64,000 nucleotides of DNA, from assembly GCF_011601265.1 (NCBI RefSeq), contig NZ_JAAOLX010000007.1:1-64000 (forward strand). The letters are read 5' to 3'. Below the pieces are notes generated by a model, which searched no databases, was not told the origin of the DNA, and saw only the letters and a list, made by a program, of their open reading frames with translations. Below are positions 18,844-27,214 of this stretch, piece by piece. Each line of letters opens with the position of its first letter. Position 1 is the first letter of the stretch. Made by a program: the position numbers and the translations under genes. Origin of the DNA: Iodobacter violaceini. GTDB lineage: Bacteria > Pseudomonadota > Gammaproteobacteria > Burkholderiales > Chitinibacteraceae.

Positions 18844-19371
18844 GGCATTATTTTTACTGAGTTTTTAGAGCTGGTTGAGCAAACCTGGGGCGATGCAATG
18901 GCAGATCAGTTGCTGGATGAAACTGATTTGCCATCTGGCGGCATTTATACTGCGGTGGGCACTTATCAGCACAGCGAAATCATCAGCCTGGTTAACGCGC
19001 TAAGCGAAAAATCCCAATTACCAGTCGCTAAGCTCTTACATCTATTTGGCGAACACCTCTTTGGCCGGTTTGTAGCGCTCTACCCTTCGTTTTTTACCGA
19101 TGTACAAGACCCTTTGGATTTTTTACAAGGGATAGAGCAAATCATTCATGCTGAAGTGCTGAAGCTTTACCCTGATGCGGAGCTGCCCCACTTTAGCGCC
19201 GAACGATTAAGCCTCAATGCCCTCACCCTTAAATACAATTCACCTCGAAAAATGGGCGACTTTGCCCAAGGCCTGCTCACAGGCTGTATCCGCTATTTTG
19301 GCCAAGCTATTTCTTTAGATACAGAAAATCACGCTGATTACGATCTGTTTAAATTAAGCCGCCATGGATGA
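18838..19371 (+). CDS. H-NOX heme nitric oxide/oxygen sensor
   Basis: Soluble heme protein that binds NO and changes the activity of a partner kinase or cyclase. The sequence follows bacterial H-NOX throughout: MKGIIFTEFLELVE at the start, SGGIYTAVGTY, the proximal heme ligand H104 in IIHAEVLKLYPDA, and the heme-propionate motif YxSxR as Y133-N-S135-P-R137. Length of 177 is standard. Start set at the ATG at 18838; a longer TTG-started frame from 18808 would read through the ribosome site itself. The kinase gene overlaps its last 8 bases, the usual hnoX-hnoK pairing. Confidence 0.95.
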   Translation: MKGIIFTEFLELVEQTWGDAMADQLLDETDLPSGGIYTAVGTYQHSEIISLVNALSEKSQLPVAKLLHLFGEHLFGRFVALYPSFFTDVQDPLDFLQGIEQIIHAEVLKLYPDAELPHFSAERLSLNALTLKYNSPRKMGDFAQGLLTGCIRYFGQAISLDTENHADYDLFKLSRHG

Positions 19372-20692
19372 GCATGAATTTCAGCGGCTGCAAAAACGCA
19401 GCCAAAGAGAAAGATTAGCCCGCAAAGAAGCCGAAGCGCTGCTCGAAGCCAAAAGTCTGGAACTCTATACCGCCAACCAAGCCTTACAAAAGCTGGCCGA
19501 TCAGCTGGAAGCAAGGGTTGCACAAAGAACAAAACAGCTTGAAGCCGCCCTTGATGCAAGCCAGGCAGCCACACGGGCCAAAAGCAGCTTTTTGGCCATA
19601 ATGGGCCACGAAATTCGCACGCCGCTAAATGGCATTTTGGGCATTGCCCAATTATTGGAACACAGCCCGCTTAACAAAGACCAGGCCAGTATGCTGGCCA
19701 CACTCAGCCGTTGTGGCGATTCCCTTTTAACGCTGATTAACGAGATTCTGGATTACTCCAAGCTTGAAGCCAGCCAAATGACGCTGGAAGCTACCCCGGT
19801 AAACCTGCCAGAATTACTGCACGATATTGTCAAGCTCTACCATCCTGTCGCCAGCAAAAAACAGCTCTCACTCACATTAGAAATCAATAGTAATGTAGAG
19901 CAGTGGGTTAAAAGCGACCCGCTGCGCCTGAGGCAAATTTTACAAAACCTCTTAGGCAACGCCATCAAATTTACCGACCACGGCTACGTTTCCATCCATG
20001 CAGAGCAATCACAACAAACGCTGACGCTTAAAGTAAGCGATAGCGGCATAGGCATCAGGCAAGAACAGCTCAGCACATTATTTAAGCCCTTCTCACAAGC
20101 AGACAGCTCAATCACCCGCCAATACGGAGGCACAGGCCTGGGGCTGGCGATTGTCGCGCGCATTATCGAGCTGATGGGCGGCGATATTCAGCTAAGCAGC
20201 GAATACGGGTCGGGCAGCGTTTTTTTAATCCATTTACCGCTGCAAAGCAGCGATCTCACCACGCCTGTCCGGCCTGAAAAAACCGCCCCCACCCAACTTC
20301 CCCCTGATTTACATGTGCTCATTGCTGAAGACAACGCCGTCAACCAATTTGTAGCCCGGCGCTGCATTGAGCAAGCTGGCGCACGCGCCACCGTGGCAGA
20401 TAACGGTGAAGCGGCACTGCAAATACTAAAAATCATGCGTTTCCCGATTGTGCTGATGGATTTATCCATGCCCATCCTGGACGGACTAAGCGCCTGCCGG
20501 GCCATACGCGCCCAGCCAGAATGCTACGGCCAGCCATGGATTATCGCGCTTACCGCCAATTCACTCACCGATGATCGCGCGGCCTGCCTTGAAGCTGGCA
20601 TGGATGATTTCATCGCAAAACCTTTTAATTTTGAACAAATTCAAGCAGCTATCAGCAGAGCCATCACATTTCAGCACAGTACAAAAAAATAA
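19364..20692 (+). CDS. Hybrid histidine kinase partnered with H-NOX
   Basis: Cytoplasmic: no membrane segment. Residues 1-75 form a charged coiled coil, then HisKA with H82 in [10 protein letters not shown], HATPase (N box at about 195-205, GTGLGLAIV at about 257), and a receiver domain from about 315 with phospho-acceptor D366 in LMDLSMP. There is no sensor domain of its own, consistent with sensing through H-NOX. There is no HPt domain, so a separate HPt protein or a His-Asp response regulator elsewhere must carry the signal on; none is in the window. The 8-base overlap with H-NOX argues for one transcript and stoichiometric translation. Known H-NOX kinases of this type control biofilm formation through HPt and EAL proteins. 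Confidence 0.93.
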   Translation: MDEHEFQRLQKRSQRERLARKEAEALLEAKSLELYTANQALQKLADQLEARVAQRTKQLEAALDASQAATRAKSSFLAIMGHEIRTPLNGILGIAQLLEHSPLNKDQASMLATLSRCGDSLLTLINEILDYSKLEASQMTLEATPVNLPELLHDIVKLYHPVASKKQLSLTLEINSNVEQWVKSDPLRLRQILQNLLGNAIKFTDHGYVSIHAEQSQQTLTLKVSDSGIGIRQEQLSTLFKPFSQADSSITRQYGGTGLGLAIVARIIELMGGDIQLSSEYGSGSVFLIHLPLQSSDLTTPVRPEKTAPTQLPPDLHVLIAEDNAVNQFVARRCIEQAGARATVADNGEAALQILKIMRFPIVLMDLSMPILDGLSACRAIRAQPECYGQPWIIALTANSLTDDRAACLEAGMDDFIAKPFNFEQIQAAISRAITFQHSTKK

Positions 20693-20727
20693 AATAACAA
20701 AATATCGCCAAATTCTCATAAAGGGTG

Positions 20728-20756
20728 TTGACAGCTCAATTAAAAGCCACCATAAT
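20728..20756 (+). promoter_or_regulatory. Sigma-70 promoter of tRNA-Met
   Basis: TTGACA at 20728-20733, 17-base spacer, CATAAT at 20751-20756. Expected start near 20763, a few bases before the mature tRNA. Confidence 0.8.
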
Positions 20757-20770
20757 GCGTCCCTCTTTAA

Positions 20771-20847
20771 GGCTATGTAGCTCAGTTGGTTAGAGCACAG
20801 CACTCATAATGCTGGGGTCGCAGGTTCGAGTCCCGCCATAGCCACCA
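20771..20847 (+). tRNA. tRNA-Met (CAU), elongator
   Basis: A 77-base cloverleaf with encoded CCA. The anticodon arm CAGCA-CTCATAA-TGCTG gives CAU; the TTCGAGTCC T-loop and the GGCTATG/CATAGCC acceptor pair are intact. The body resembles elongator tRNA-Met (metT type), with a paired first base unlike initiator tRNA. tRNA-Ile with lysidine-modified CAU is less likely from the acceptor sequence. Confidence 0.93.
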
Positions 20848-20874
20848 GATACTTCTCTGGTTAGCGCCAGAGAG

Positions 20875-20910
20875 AAAAGCCCCGCAAATCTAACGATTGC
20901 GGGGCTTTTT
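20875..20910 (+). terminator. Intrinsic terminator after tRNA-Met
   Basis: A 13-base stem AAAAGCCCCGCAA with its complement, nine-base loop, then T5. A smaller hairpin (CTCTGG/CCAGAG) sits between it and the tRNA end. Confidence 0.9.
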
Positions 20911-20954
20911 ACATTAGCCGTCATTCACACAAGTACCGGGAAAGCCAGCCACCA

Positions 20955-20992
20955 TTGTTGGTATATTTGTTGGTATCAAATCTACCAACAAT
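20955..20992. repeat. Integrase-arm-like repeats next to tRNA-Met
   Basis: TTGTTGGTAT occurs directly at 20955-20964 and 20967-20976, and its inverse (TACCAACAA) at 20983-20991. Similar short repeats beside a tRNA 3' end are seen at the edges of elements inserted by tyrosine integrases. No integrase gene and no second copy of the tRNA end was found, so any element is partly lost or unusual. Confidence 0.4.
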
Positions 20993-21448
20993 CAACGTTT
21001 GGGGCCATTCCCCCATCAAATCGCGCTGTTAGATAATCGCGTTGCATTTTAGCTTTTAATAGCCCCCCCCCCATTTACCCCAATACATAGCCTATCTCTA
21101 CGTTAAGAACGACCATGTGCTTATGGTATGACCTGTATGCTTAACATATCTCACTTACTTCAGAAGCAGCCCCTCAGACGTAATGATTGCTCTCGGTTGT
21201 GCGTCCGCAACATTCACGATTGCAGGCACTCAAGCCTTCAGCAATTCTTCCGCTCCTCGGCCTTAGCGGACTATCAAAACCTCTTTGTCTCTGATCAAAA
21301 TCAGTTCATCACTACATTCAGGAAAGCCTGCTTGAATTCATCAACAGTAAAACTGGTTTTCATCTCAGTTAAGTTCCATGTACATGGTAGAGGCAGTTAG
21401 CTAAGCCAGACTAACAACACAGAAACGCATGAAGAGCTATTCGCTCAA
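20993..21448. other. Gap between tRNA region and HEPN gene, no gene called
   Basis: Contains C9 at 21063-21071 and a 90-codon plus-strand ORF (21128-21400) with no ribosome site and no recognisable motif. Base composition is more uneven than in the flanks. It is the 3' side of the HEPN gene. Confidence 0.4.
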
Positions 21449-22795
21449 CTAACTTGCTTGCGGCCTCGGATCGTTGGTTGCCGCGTTTTCATTTCGAAAC
21501 CGCTCAACAGCGTCTGCAATCGCCTGTTCCGCAGACATTGTCATCATCATGTTTACGGGAATCACGACTTCACAATCCACCGGCTCATTTTCGCCGCAAG
21601 TGAGTTCGGCAATACCGTTGCTAAAGACTTTGTAGAAGAACGTGGCATACGCCTTTACATCATTCTCGGTAGGTTTACTTTCGCCATTGAGCAGTCCGCC
21701 ATCTTCAAGGTTCGTGTGTATTCGCCCGCTTCGATAGTCAAGAAAGAAAACCAGCAGTATAGTTTTTCGGTCGTTGATAAGCACAATCTTGACTACACCG
21801 CTTTCAACTGCGACGGTATGCATTGTCATTCGTTCAAGACCAGGTATTGGCCCGTCTGGCCACAGTCCGATGGACACGATGTGTCCTGTAAGTGCGGACA
21901 CCTGGTCTGGAGCCCCTCCGTTTTTTAGTGACTCTAATACTTCCTGTGACAGTAGCGAAGCCCAAGGCTCTAGGCGATCCCGCTCCCGATAAAGTGAACG
22001 TGAGTCAAGAACTCGAAGCTCGTCGCGTATAAAGATGCGCGCTAGTTCTTTCATGATCACAAGATCTGCGCTTAGGCGTCGTCTGTCTTCCGGAATGTCT
22101 GGATCAACAATTTCACCATCTAGCGACGCGTGAGCCACAGCGCAGCGACCACTGTCAAATAGATGACGGCTCACATCTGTACCAGCAGCTCTAAGTTCTG
22201 CCACGCGTATCGCGGCACGGTCAGTCAGTTTGTCAATGTGCGCGGTTATCCATTCTGCTTTCTTCTTGCCATTGGAAAACTGTGATTCTATGACCTTGTA
22301 AAAACTCAAAAATGCATAGCTATCGTGGATTTCATCGAGCCGCTCTCCCTCTCGCCAAAATGCCAGTGCCTTGCGCACGTTTTCCTGTTCGACGATGGGC
22401 ATGTGATTGCAGTTGAACGATTTGTCGCCAGCGATTCCCATAGACGAGTAAACGGTGCGTCCGCCATAAAGGATAGGATGGCTGCCCCATATGTAGCCTG
22501 ACACATCTACATACCCCCCTTCGAACCAGCTCAGTATCGAAGTGAATCTGTAAATCTTGGCAATCGCATCATCGACACCACCATCCTTGCAAGCGATGGT
22601 TATGCAAGGAGGTGAAGTATTGTCGCCGTTTTTTGTTCCGCGCAGGAAATACTCGTCGCCTGCATAAACGACGCATACGTCCAAGGATGGCCAAGGAATT
22701 GATGATGCGACACCTGCTGTGAGCCAGCCTAGGCGACTGGTCAGCTTTCGCTCTACTTCCTCTCCGAAGATGTGGGGCACATAAGGTGTTTTCAT
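21449..22795 (-). CDS. HEPN-domain protein (Rx4H), possible defence RNase
   Basis: A 448-residue protein with no signal peptide or membrane segment. The middle carries an alpha-helical block (about 155-265) with SYAFLSFYKVIES and then RCAVAH, residues R217 and H222, the Rx4H motif of HEPN ribonucleases; VIMKELARIFIRDEL closes the block. This layout resembles the ApeA-like HEPN group and proteins often annotated MauJ-like. The N-terminal part (1-150) and the C-terminal part (300-448) are unrecognised and could sense a trigger. Codon choice differs from the neighbours (more ACG, CGT/CGC and GTC), it sits alone beside a tRNA, and the flanks are gene-poor, so horizontal gain is likely. Ribonuclease activity and a defence role are inferred from the motif alone. 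Confidence 0.6.
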   Translation of the reverse strand: MKTPYVPHIFGEEVERKLTSRLGWLTAGVASSIPWPSLDVCVVYAGDEYFLRGTKNGDNTSPPCITIACKDGGVDDAIAKIYRFTSILSWFEGGYVDVSGYIWGSHPILYGGRTVYSSMGIAGDKSFNCNHMPIVEQENVRKALAFWREGERLDEIHDSYAFLSFYKVIESQFSNGKKKAEWITAHIDKLTDRAAIRVAELRAAGTDVSRHLFDSGRCAVAHASLDGEIVDPDIPEDRRRLSADLVIMKELARIFIRDELRVLDSRSLYRERDRLEPWASLLSQEVLESLKNGGAPDQVSALTGHIVSIGLWPDGPIPGLERMTMHTVAVESGVVKIVLINDRKTILLVFFLDYRSGRIHTNLEDGGLLNGESKPTENDVKAYATFFYKVFSNGIAELTCGENEPVDCEVVIPVNMMMTMSAEQAIADAVERFRNENAATNDPRPQAS

Positions 22796-22880
22796 ATAAG
22801 CGATTTTATTCCTGTTGCTTGGTGTGTAGTGGCTTGGTAATTTCGGGCATCAACAAAGAGGCAAACTGTTCGCAAAGGCC

Positions 22881-22908
22881 GAAGTGCAGAAGTGCAGAAG
22901 TGCAGAAG
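22881..22908. repeat. 8-base tandem repeat
   Basis: GAAGTGCA repeated three times and a half (three full copies then GAAG) about 90 bases upstream of the HEPN gene start. Could be a slippage tract. Confidence 0.8.
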
Positions 22909-23195
22909 CTCAGCATTGGACACTGTACGGCAGCTTCACTTTCGATACCTGCAACTCATAGCAAAGCTTGCTGAGTCTCGGTAGTGGGTCGGGTACTGTC
23001 ACTTAAGTCCACGGAATAAATTGATTAGAATCCGCAAAAGCAAAAAAAGGAATATAGCCTTGCTCTCTTTGAGCCGATACTAGGGAGAGTTCAGACCTCT
23101 TGGCCATAGAGTCACAAGGAAACAAGGCCTCTTATAATAAAGCACAGTGTGATACTTCTGGGGGCATGATGGCCTTGAGCGTATTACAGACCTAA

Positions 23196-23224
23196 AAAAA
23201 CCGCTCTGCCCGGAGCGGTTTTTA
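23196..23224. terminator. Intrinsic terminator-like hairpin
   Basis: AAAAACCGCTC pairs with GAGCGGTTTTT around a six-base loop; A and T runs on both sides. It may close the minus-strand remnants at 23299-24086. Confidence 0.75.
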
Positions 23225-23298
23225 CGTTTATGGTCTGTATTGCATCCGTTTGCTTATTCTAAGCGTTACCCCAAAGCCCCCAGCGTCGGGAATACGGA

Positions 23299-23870
23299 TT
23301 AAGGAATGGGCGGCTCTATCATTGCCAATGATTGGGCCGGGACCAGTTGGTAGCCCTTCGCTGTCGCCAGCACCGCCGACAAGAAGCCGAGATTTTCTAT
23401 TTGGGCAAACAGAAACACGTTGTCCTCATGTGAACACGCTAAAAAGTCCGCTACGTTGTTCAGCACTTGCCGCCACATCGGCCACACGGGAAGTAAGAAA
23501 GCTGGTTTTAATTGAGCAGGTGGCAGGGCCTGAGGGGGGAGCAGACAGGAACGCTGCCAGTGCCGCAGCGCCTGCCGGTGGAATTTCACTTAAGCCGCAT
23601 TCTGGCTGGGCAGAGAGGGCGTTATTCATCCTCCGCTCCCACTCCGTACAGCATGGATAGATTGACCACATACACTCCCGGCGTCAGAGCGGCCTCTGCC
23701 CGGTAAGCTACTGGACAGCATGGCCTTGCCATCTTTAGCCAGGTAAGTGCACCCATTTCAAGCAGCAGCTTATTGCCCGCTTTAAAACATGGTCTTTCAG
23801 CAAATCATTGGCCCATGATTCGCGGGAAACTTCTTGTGGCTGTTAGCGCCATTAATTCTGCGCCCCCAGA
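23299..23870 (-). pseudogene. Decayed or unrecognised minus-strand genes
   Basis: Several gene-like pieces lie in shifting frames. From about 23865: SRESWANDLLKDHVLK, then in another frame AGNKLLLEMGALTW, continuing to LTPGVYVVNLSMLYG and a stop overlapping an ATG at 23634 (ATGAATAA). That ATG opens an ORF to 23426, and a third frame (VLNNVADFLACSHEDNVF) runs to a stop at 23299. The composition and the stop-start overlap look like once-functional coupled genes, but no family was recognised; a phage or secretion-system origin is a guess. Confidence 0.3.
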
Positions 23871-23894
23871 AAATGTACTTAAGTCCTCTGTATT

Positions 23895-24086
23895 TCATCC
23901 GATATAGCGGATGACGGTGGCTTTAATTTCGTCTTTTATATCAAAGCCATCCGGCGGGTTGATTGGGCGGTTTTCCTGATGAAAGCCAGGTAAAAACGAT
24001 TCAATACGATGCTTGTTTATGCTTGCCTGATCACAACGATTGAATGGCCCTGCCCGGCTCAATGTTTGCTTAGTTTTATGCGGCAT
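23895..24086 (-). CDS. Possible small ORF upstream of the remnants
   Basis: A 63-residue ORF from ATG 24086, ending IRYIG; its TGA overlaps the ATG of a further short ORF (ATGA at 23895-23898), the kind of coupling seen in real operons. No family recognised. The ribosome site is weak, and it covers the likely promoter region of the flagellin gene on the other strand. Confidence 0.25.
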   Translation of the reverse strand: MPHKTKQTLSRAGPFNRCDQASINKHRIESFLPGFHQENRPINPPDGFDIKDEIKATVIRYIG

Positions 24087-24112
24087 TTCACTGAGAGAAT
24101 CAGGATAGGAAA

Positions 24113-25990
24113 ATGGCGATAAGCCTGAATACCAACCTTACGGCGATCAGTACTCAGCGCAGCCTGAGTATGTCGCAAAGTGCTTTGGCTATTTCCTTAA
24201 ATCGCCTTTCATCCGGCCTGCGTATCAACCATGCACAGGATGATGCTGCGGGGCTGGCAATCAGCAGCCGTATGACTTCACAAATCAATGGCACAAGCCA
24301 GGCCATCCGCAATGCCAATGATGGAATCTCGATGGTACAGACTGCAGACGGGGCGATGAGCGGAATCAGCGACAGCCTGCAGCGTATGCGTGAACTGTCT
24401 GTTCAGGCGGCCAATGCGCCTGTTTCAAGCACAGACCGCAAACTCATTAATGATGAAGTTCAGCAGCTGAGTGCAGAAATCCAGCGCATCGCCAGCTCTG
24501 CTCAATTTAATGGCATTCGTTTATTAGACGGCAGTTTTAATTCACATTCATTTTATGTGGGCGCAAATCAGGAAGATGTAATCAGCATTGCTTCGATTAG
24601 CAATATGCAAACATCGCATTTAGGCAGTACCGGCTCATCATTTGAGGCCACGCTAAAGAGCGAAACAATAAGCACCCAGCTGAATACAGGGGATTTATTA
24701 CTGAATAAAATATCGGTCAGCGCGTCAACGCAAGGCGCTGCCGCAGGGCAATCTGCAGACAGTGCTTTTGCTATTGCCGCAGCAATCAATGAAACCACGG
24801 CCACCTCTGGCGTAAGTGCCAAAGCCAATGCCACAAAAATCACCACCGCCGCGCCCGGCTCATTCACAGCGATTGCCGCCTTCAGCATCAATGGCGTGGA
24901 TATTGGCCCGGTCAGTGCGGGGACAGATGCAAGCAGCCAGAGCACTAATTTTGCAAATGCGATTGCCAATTTTTCGGCTCAGACAGGCGTAACCGCCACC
25001 GCCAGCGCAGGGATAGTCACAATCAGCGCAGCCGATGGCCGCAATATTAATATCGGCCTGAGTGGTACAGCGGCCAATACCGCTGCTGCTGCAGCAAATA
25101 AAGCAGCCTTTCTTAACCAGACAGGCCTGGCAGCAGGCTCAGTAGGCACGCAGGGAACAGCAGCTGTGGCGGCTCAAAACACCTTTAATATTGCGGCTAA
25201 TGTTGGGGCGGGAGCGCAGTTTGCAGTGAACGGCATCAGCTTTACTGTGCGTAATTCTGCGTCAGGGTCTGCTGTAGTGGATGCCAGCCATGTTGATTTA
25301 AACATACCGGGCGCCAGCAATAATGCAGCAACGGTTTCATCTGCGCTCAGCAGCGCCATCGCGATGGCGCAGGGCAATGTGCTGACGGCTGCCGCACTCA
25401 GCGCCTTTAGTGTTTCAGATGGCGGCGGTACTGTTGTTTTAAATGACAACACGCCAGGCGCATCAGGCACCAGTATCTCCAGCACGGCAGGATCAGTAAG
25501 CCGCAATATAGCGGGGGCCGCCACCAGCAGCGGCAGTGCGGCCAGCAATCGCGGGACGATCACGATTTCCAGCTTTAGCGAAGAAGGGCTGAGCGTCGCC
25601 GGGGCAGCGCCTGAAAACGCAGGATTAAGCTCGGGCATCACGGCGGCAACAGCAATTGCCACTATCGCCGGGATTACTTCTCTGAATACTTTAACTGCAG
25701 CCAATGCACAAAAAGCCATTGCTTCACTGGATAGCGCACTGGATATCGTCAATAGTGCCCGCAGCACATTAGGTGCGTATCAAAACCGTTTTATTCAGGC
25801 TGTATCTGGCATGCAAAGCGCACTGGCAAACCTGAGCACCTCCCGAAGCCGGATATGGGATGCCGATTTTGCCGCCGAAACCGGCAACCTTACCCGTGCC
25901 CACATTTTGCAGTATGCGGGCACGGCCATGCTGGCCCAGGCAAACACTACGCCTTATATGGTGATGGCTCTGCTGAAAGGCGCACTTTAA
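24113..25990 (+). CDS. fliC: Flagellin with enlarged central domain
   Basis: Filament subunit exported through the flagellar secretion system. The N-terminal D0/D1 helices (1-170, NRLSSGLRINHAQDDAAGLAI) and the C-terminal D1/D0 helices (about 530-625, ending in GTAMLAQANTTPYMVMALLKG) are conserved. The centre (about 170-525) is Ala/Ser/Thr-rich and holds at least two beta modules of the flagellin-IN kind (AFSINGVDIG and FAVNGISFTV). At 625 residues it is longer than the 270-500 usual in the group. ATG at 24113 follows AGGATAGGA. No other flagellar gene is nearby, so this is a lone copy, perhaps a second flagellin. The last residues diverge from the common QANQLPQ ending. Confidence 0.92.
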   Translation: MAISLNTNLTAISTQRSLSMSQSALAISLNRLSSGLRINHAQDDAAGLAISSRMTSQINGTSQAIRNANDGISMVQTADGAMSGISDSLQRMRELSVQAANAPVSSTDRKLINDEVQQLSAEIQRIASSAQFNGIRLLDGSFNSHSFYVGANQEDVISIASISNMQTSHLGSTGSSFEATLKSETISTQLNTGDLLLNKISVSASTQGAAAGQSADSAFAIAAAINETTATSGVSAKANATKITTAAPGSFTAIAAFSINGVDIGPVSAGTDASSQSTNFANAIANFSAQTGVTATASAGIVTISAADGRNINIGLSGTAANTAAAAANKAAFLNQTGLAAGSVGTQGTAAVAAQNTFNIAANVGAGAQFAVNGISFTVRNSASGSAVVDASHVDLNIPGASNNAATVSSALSSAIAMAQGNVLTAAALSAFSVSDGGGTVVLNDNTPGASGTSISSTAGSVSRNIAGAATSSGSAASNRGTITISSFSEEGLSVAGAAPENAGLSSGITAATAIATIAGITSLNTLTAANAQKAIASLDSALDIVNSARSTLGAYQNRFIQAVSGMQSALANLSTSRSRIWDADFAAETGNLTRAHILQYAGTAMLAQANTTPYMVMALLKGAL

Positions 25991-25999
25991 CTTAAAGCT

Positions 26000-26905
26000 T
26001 TAATTAGCTTTACCCACACCGATCATGGCGGTTGTATTCGTCCCAAGGCTGGTGGTTGGCAGCTGACCATTCCACTTTTCTATCCACAAAGTCTGATTTT
26101 TAAGCTGAGCTGCTTCTGCGCCATATTTCTTGATCGCCTCCCCCACCACTTCCAGGGCACGGGCATCACCCTGCGCTTCGGCAATTTTTGCATCCGCCTG
26201 CCCTTTGGCAACGGCCACGGCATTTGCAGCATCAGCAAGGTTTTTTCGCAGCATGGCTTCGGATCTTAAAGCTTCTTGTGTGGCTTGCAGCTTGGCATTG
26301 ATGGCCGATTGGATATTGGATGGCAGCCGCAGCTCGTTCACAAAGCCAAATTGCTCGACCATGATGCCGTAGGTGTTCATTTCATGATTTATCTTGGCGC
26401 GTACTTCTTCGGCCAGCTTGATTTTTCCCCCGGCCAGCAAGCCCTCTGCATCGTATTTGCTGCCGTAATTATTCAGCGCATTACGGATACCATTACGGAT
26501 AATCTGGCTGGTGATTTCTTCATAGCCGCGCTTGTACTTTTGATACAGAACCGGCGCTTTGCCCGAATCAATACTGTATGAAATGCTGATATCGGCATTG
26601 ATCACAATGCCGGAAGCCACCTGAAAATTCATTGATTCATCCGTAGGCGAGCCTTCCGAAGCGGATTTGGTCCAGGTGTAGGTTTGAGTAAAGGTTGGAA
26701 ACTCGACCACGCTGGTACCGATGCCGATCAAGTGCCAGCCACTGGAAAGCGGCACAGGCTCGACCTTGCCATCAATCCGGTTAAACTCCACCCCCACATG
26801 ATTGGCCGAAACCGAGGCCACAAAAATATGTAAAGAAAAAAACACTAAAACCGCAACAGCAAACCCAATCACAATCCGAAGATGCTGCAATATACCGTTC
26901 ATCAT
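26000..26905 (-). CDS. SPFH/prohibitin-family membrane protein
   Basis: One N-terminal membrane helix (about 8-32) followed by an SPFH (band 7) domain (about 33-200) and an Ala-rich coiled-coil helix (about 205-260). Members form large rings at the inner membrane and often modulate FtsH-type proteases, as HflK/HflC do. Length of 301 suits a stand-alone prohibitin-like protein. Two consecutive ATGs (26905 and 26902) are possible starts. Convergent with the flagellin gene, with only nine bases between stops. Confidence 0.85.
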   Translation of the reverse strand: MMNGILQHLRIVIGFAVAVLVFFSLHIFVASVSANHVGVEFNRIDGKVEPVPLSSGWHLIGIGTSVVEFPTFTQTYTWTKSASEGSPTDESMNFQVASGIVINADISISYSIDSGKAPVLYQKYKRGYEEITSQIIRNGIRNALNNYGSKYDAEGLLAGGKIKLAEEVRAKINHEMNTYGIMVEQFGFVNELRLPSNIQSAINAKLQATQEALRSEAMLRKNLADAANAVAVAKGQADAKIAEAQGDARALEVVGEAIKKYGAEAAQLKNQTLWIEKWNGQLPTTSLGTNTTAMIGVGKAN

Positions 26906-27214
26906 TTGCTCTTTTAAAGGAGTGATCCAACAAAAAAACCCGCCGCCGTTTATGAATACAGCATGCTTGCCGCCTTTATACGCTTACGGTTTCTTACACA
27001 CAACAAACGAAATAAAAAAACAACACTAAAGACCCCAGAGTAATGTCAATTTATGCCGCCTATATACGGCGCACTAATCTGCTAAAATACAGCGCATTCA
27101 TGCTATGCCACTGATAGCTGCAGCCACTTTTAATCAGGCTGCCTCATTTCTCATTAGCCCGCTCTGCCGCCCCATCTCGATCAGATTTGGGAGCCCTTAC
27201 CGTAAGGCCCTTTC
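26906..27214. other. Divergent intergenic region, SPFH / YhiN
   Basis: Contains promoters for both neighbours. An inverted repeat GCCG-N8-CGGC lies at about 27054-27069, just upstream of a CTAAAAT sequence that could serve as a -10 box for the flavoprotein gene. No gene seen. Confidence 0.45.

Larger units (their letters stand above)
22796..23298. other. Gap upstream of HEPN gene
   Basis: No credible gene. It must hold the HEPN promoter (minus strand, from 22796 up). It also holds the 8-base tandem repeat at 22881-22908 and the terminator at 23196-23224. Confidence 0.45.

Noticed and set aside
20771-20847. Reading the CAU tRNA as tRNA-Ile (lysidine)
   Set aside because: Acceptor and anticodon stems resemble elongator tRNA-Met rather than the AUA-reading tRNA-Ile.
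21128-21400. 90-codon ORF downstream of the HEPN gene
   Set aside because: No ribosome site, irregular composition, no similarity recognised.
23250-23660. 136-codon plus-strand ORF
   Set aside because: Antisense to the more gene-like minus-strand pieces; composition is Pro/Ser/Arg-rich as expected of a shadow frame.
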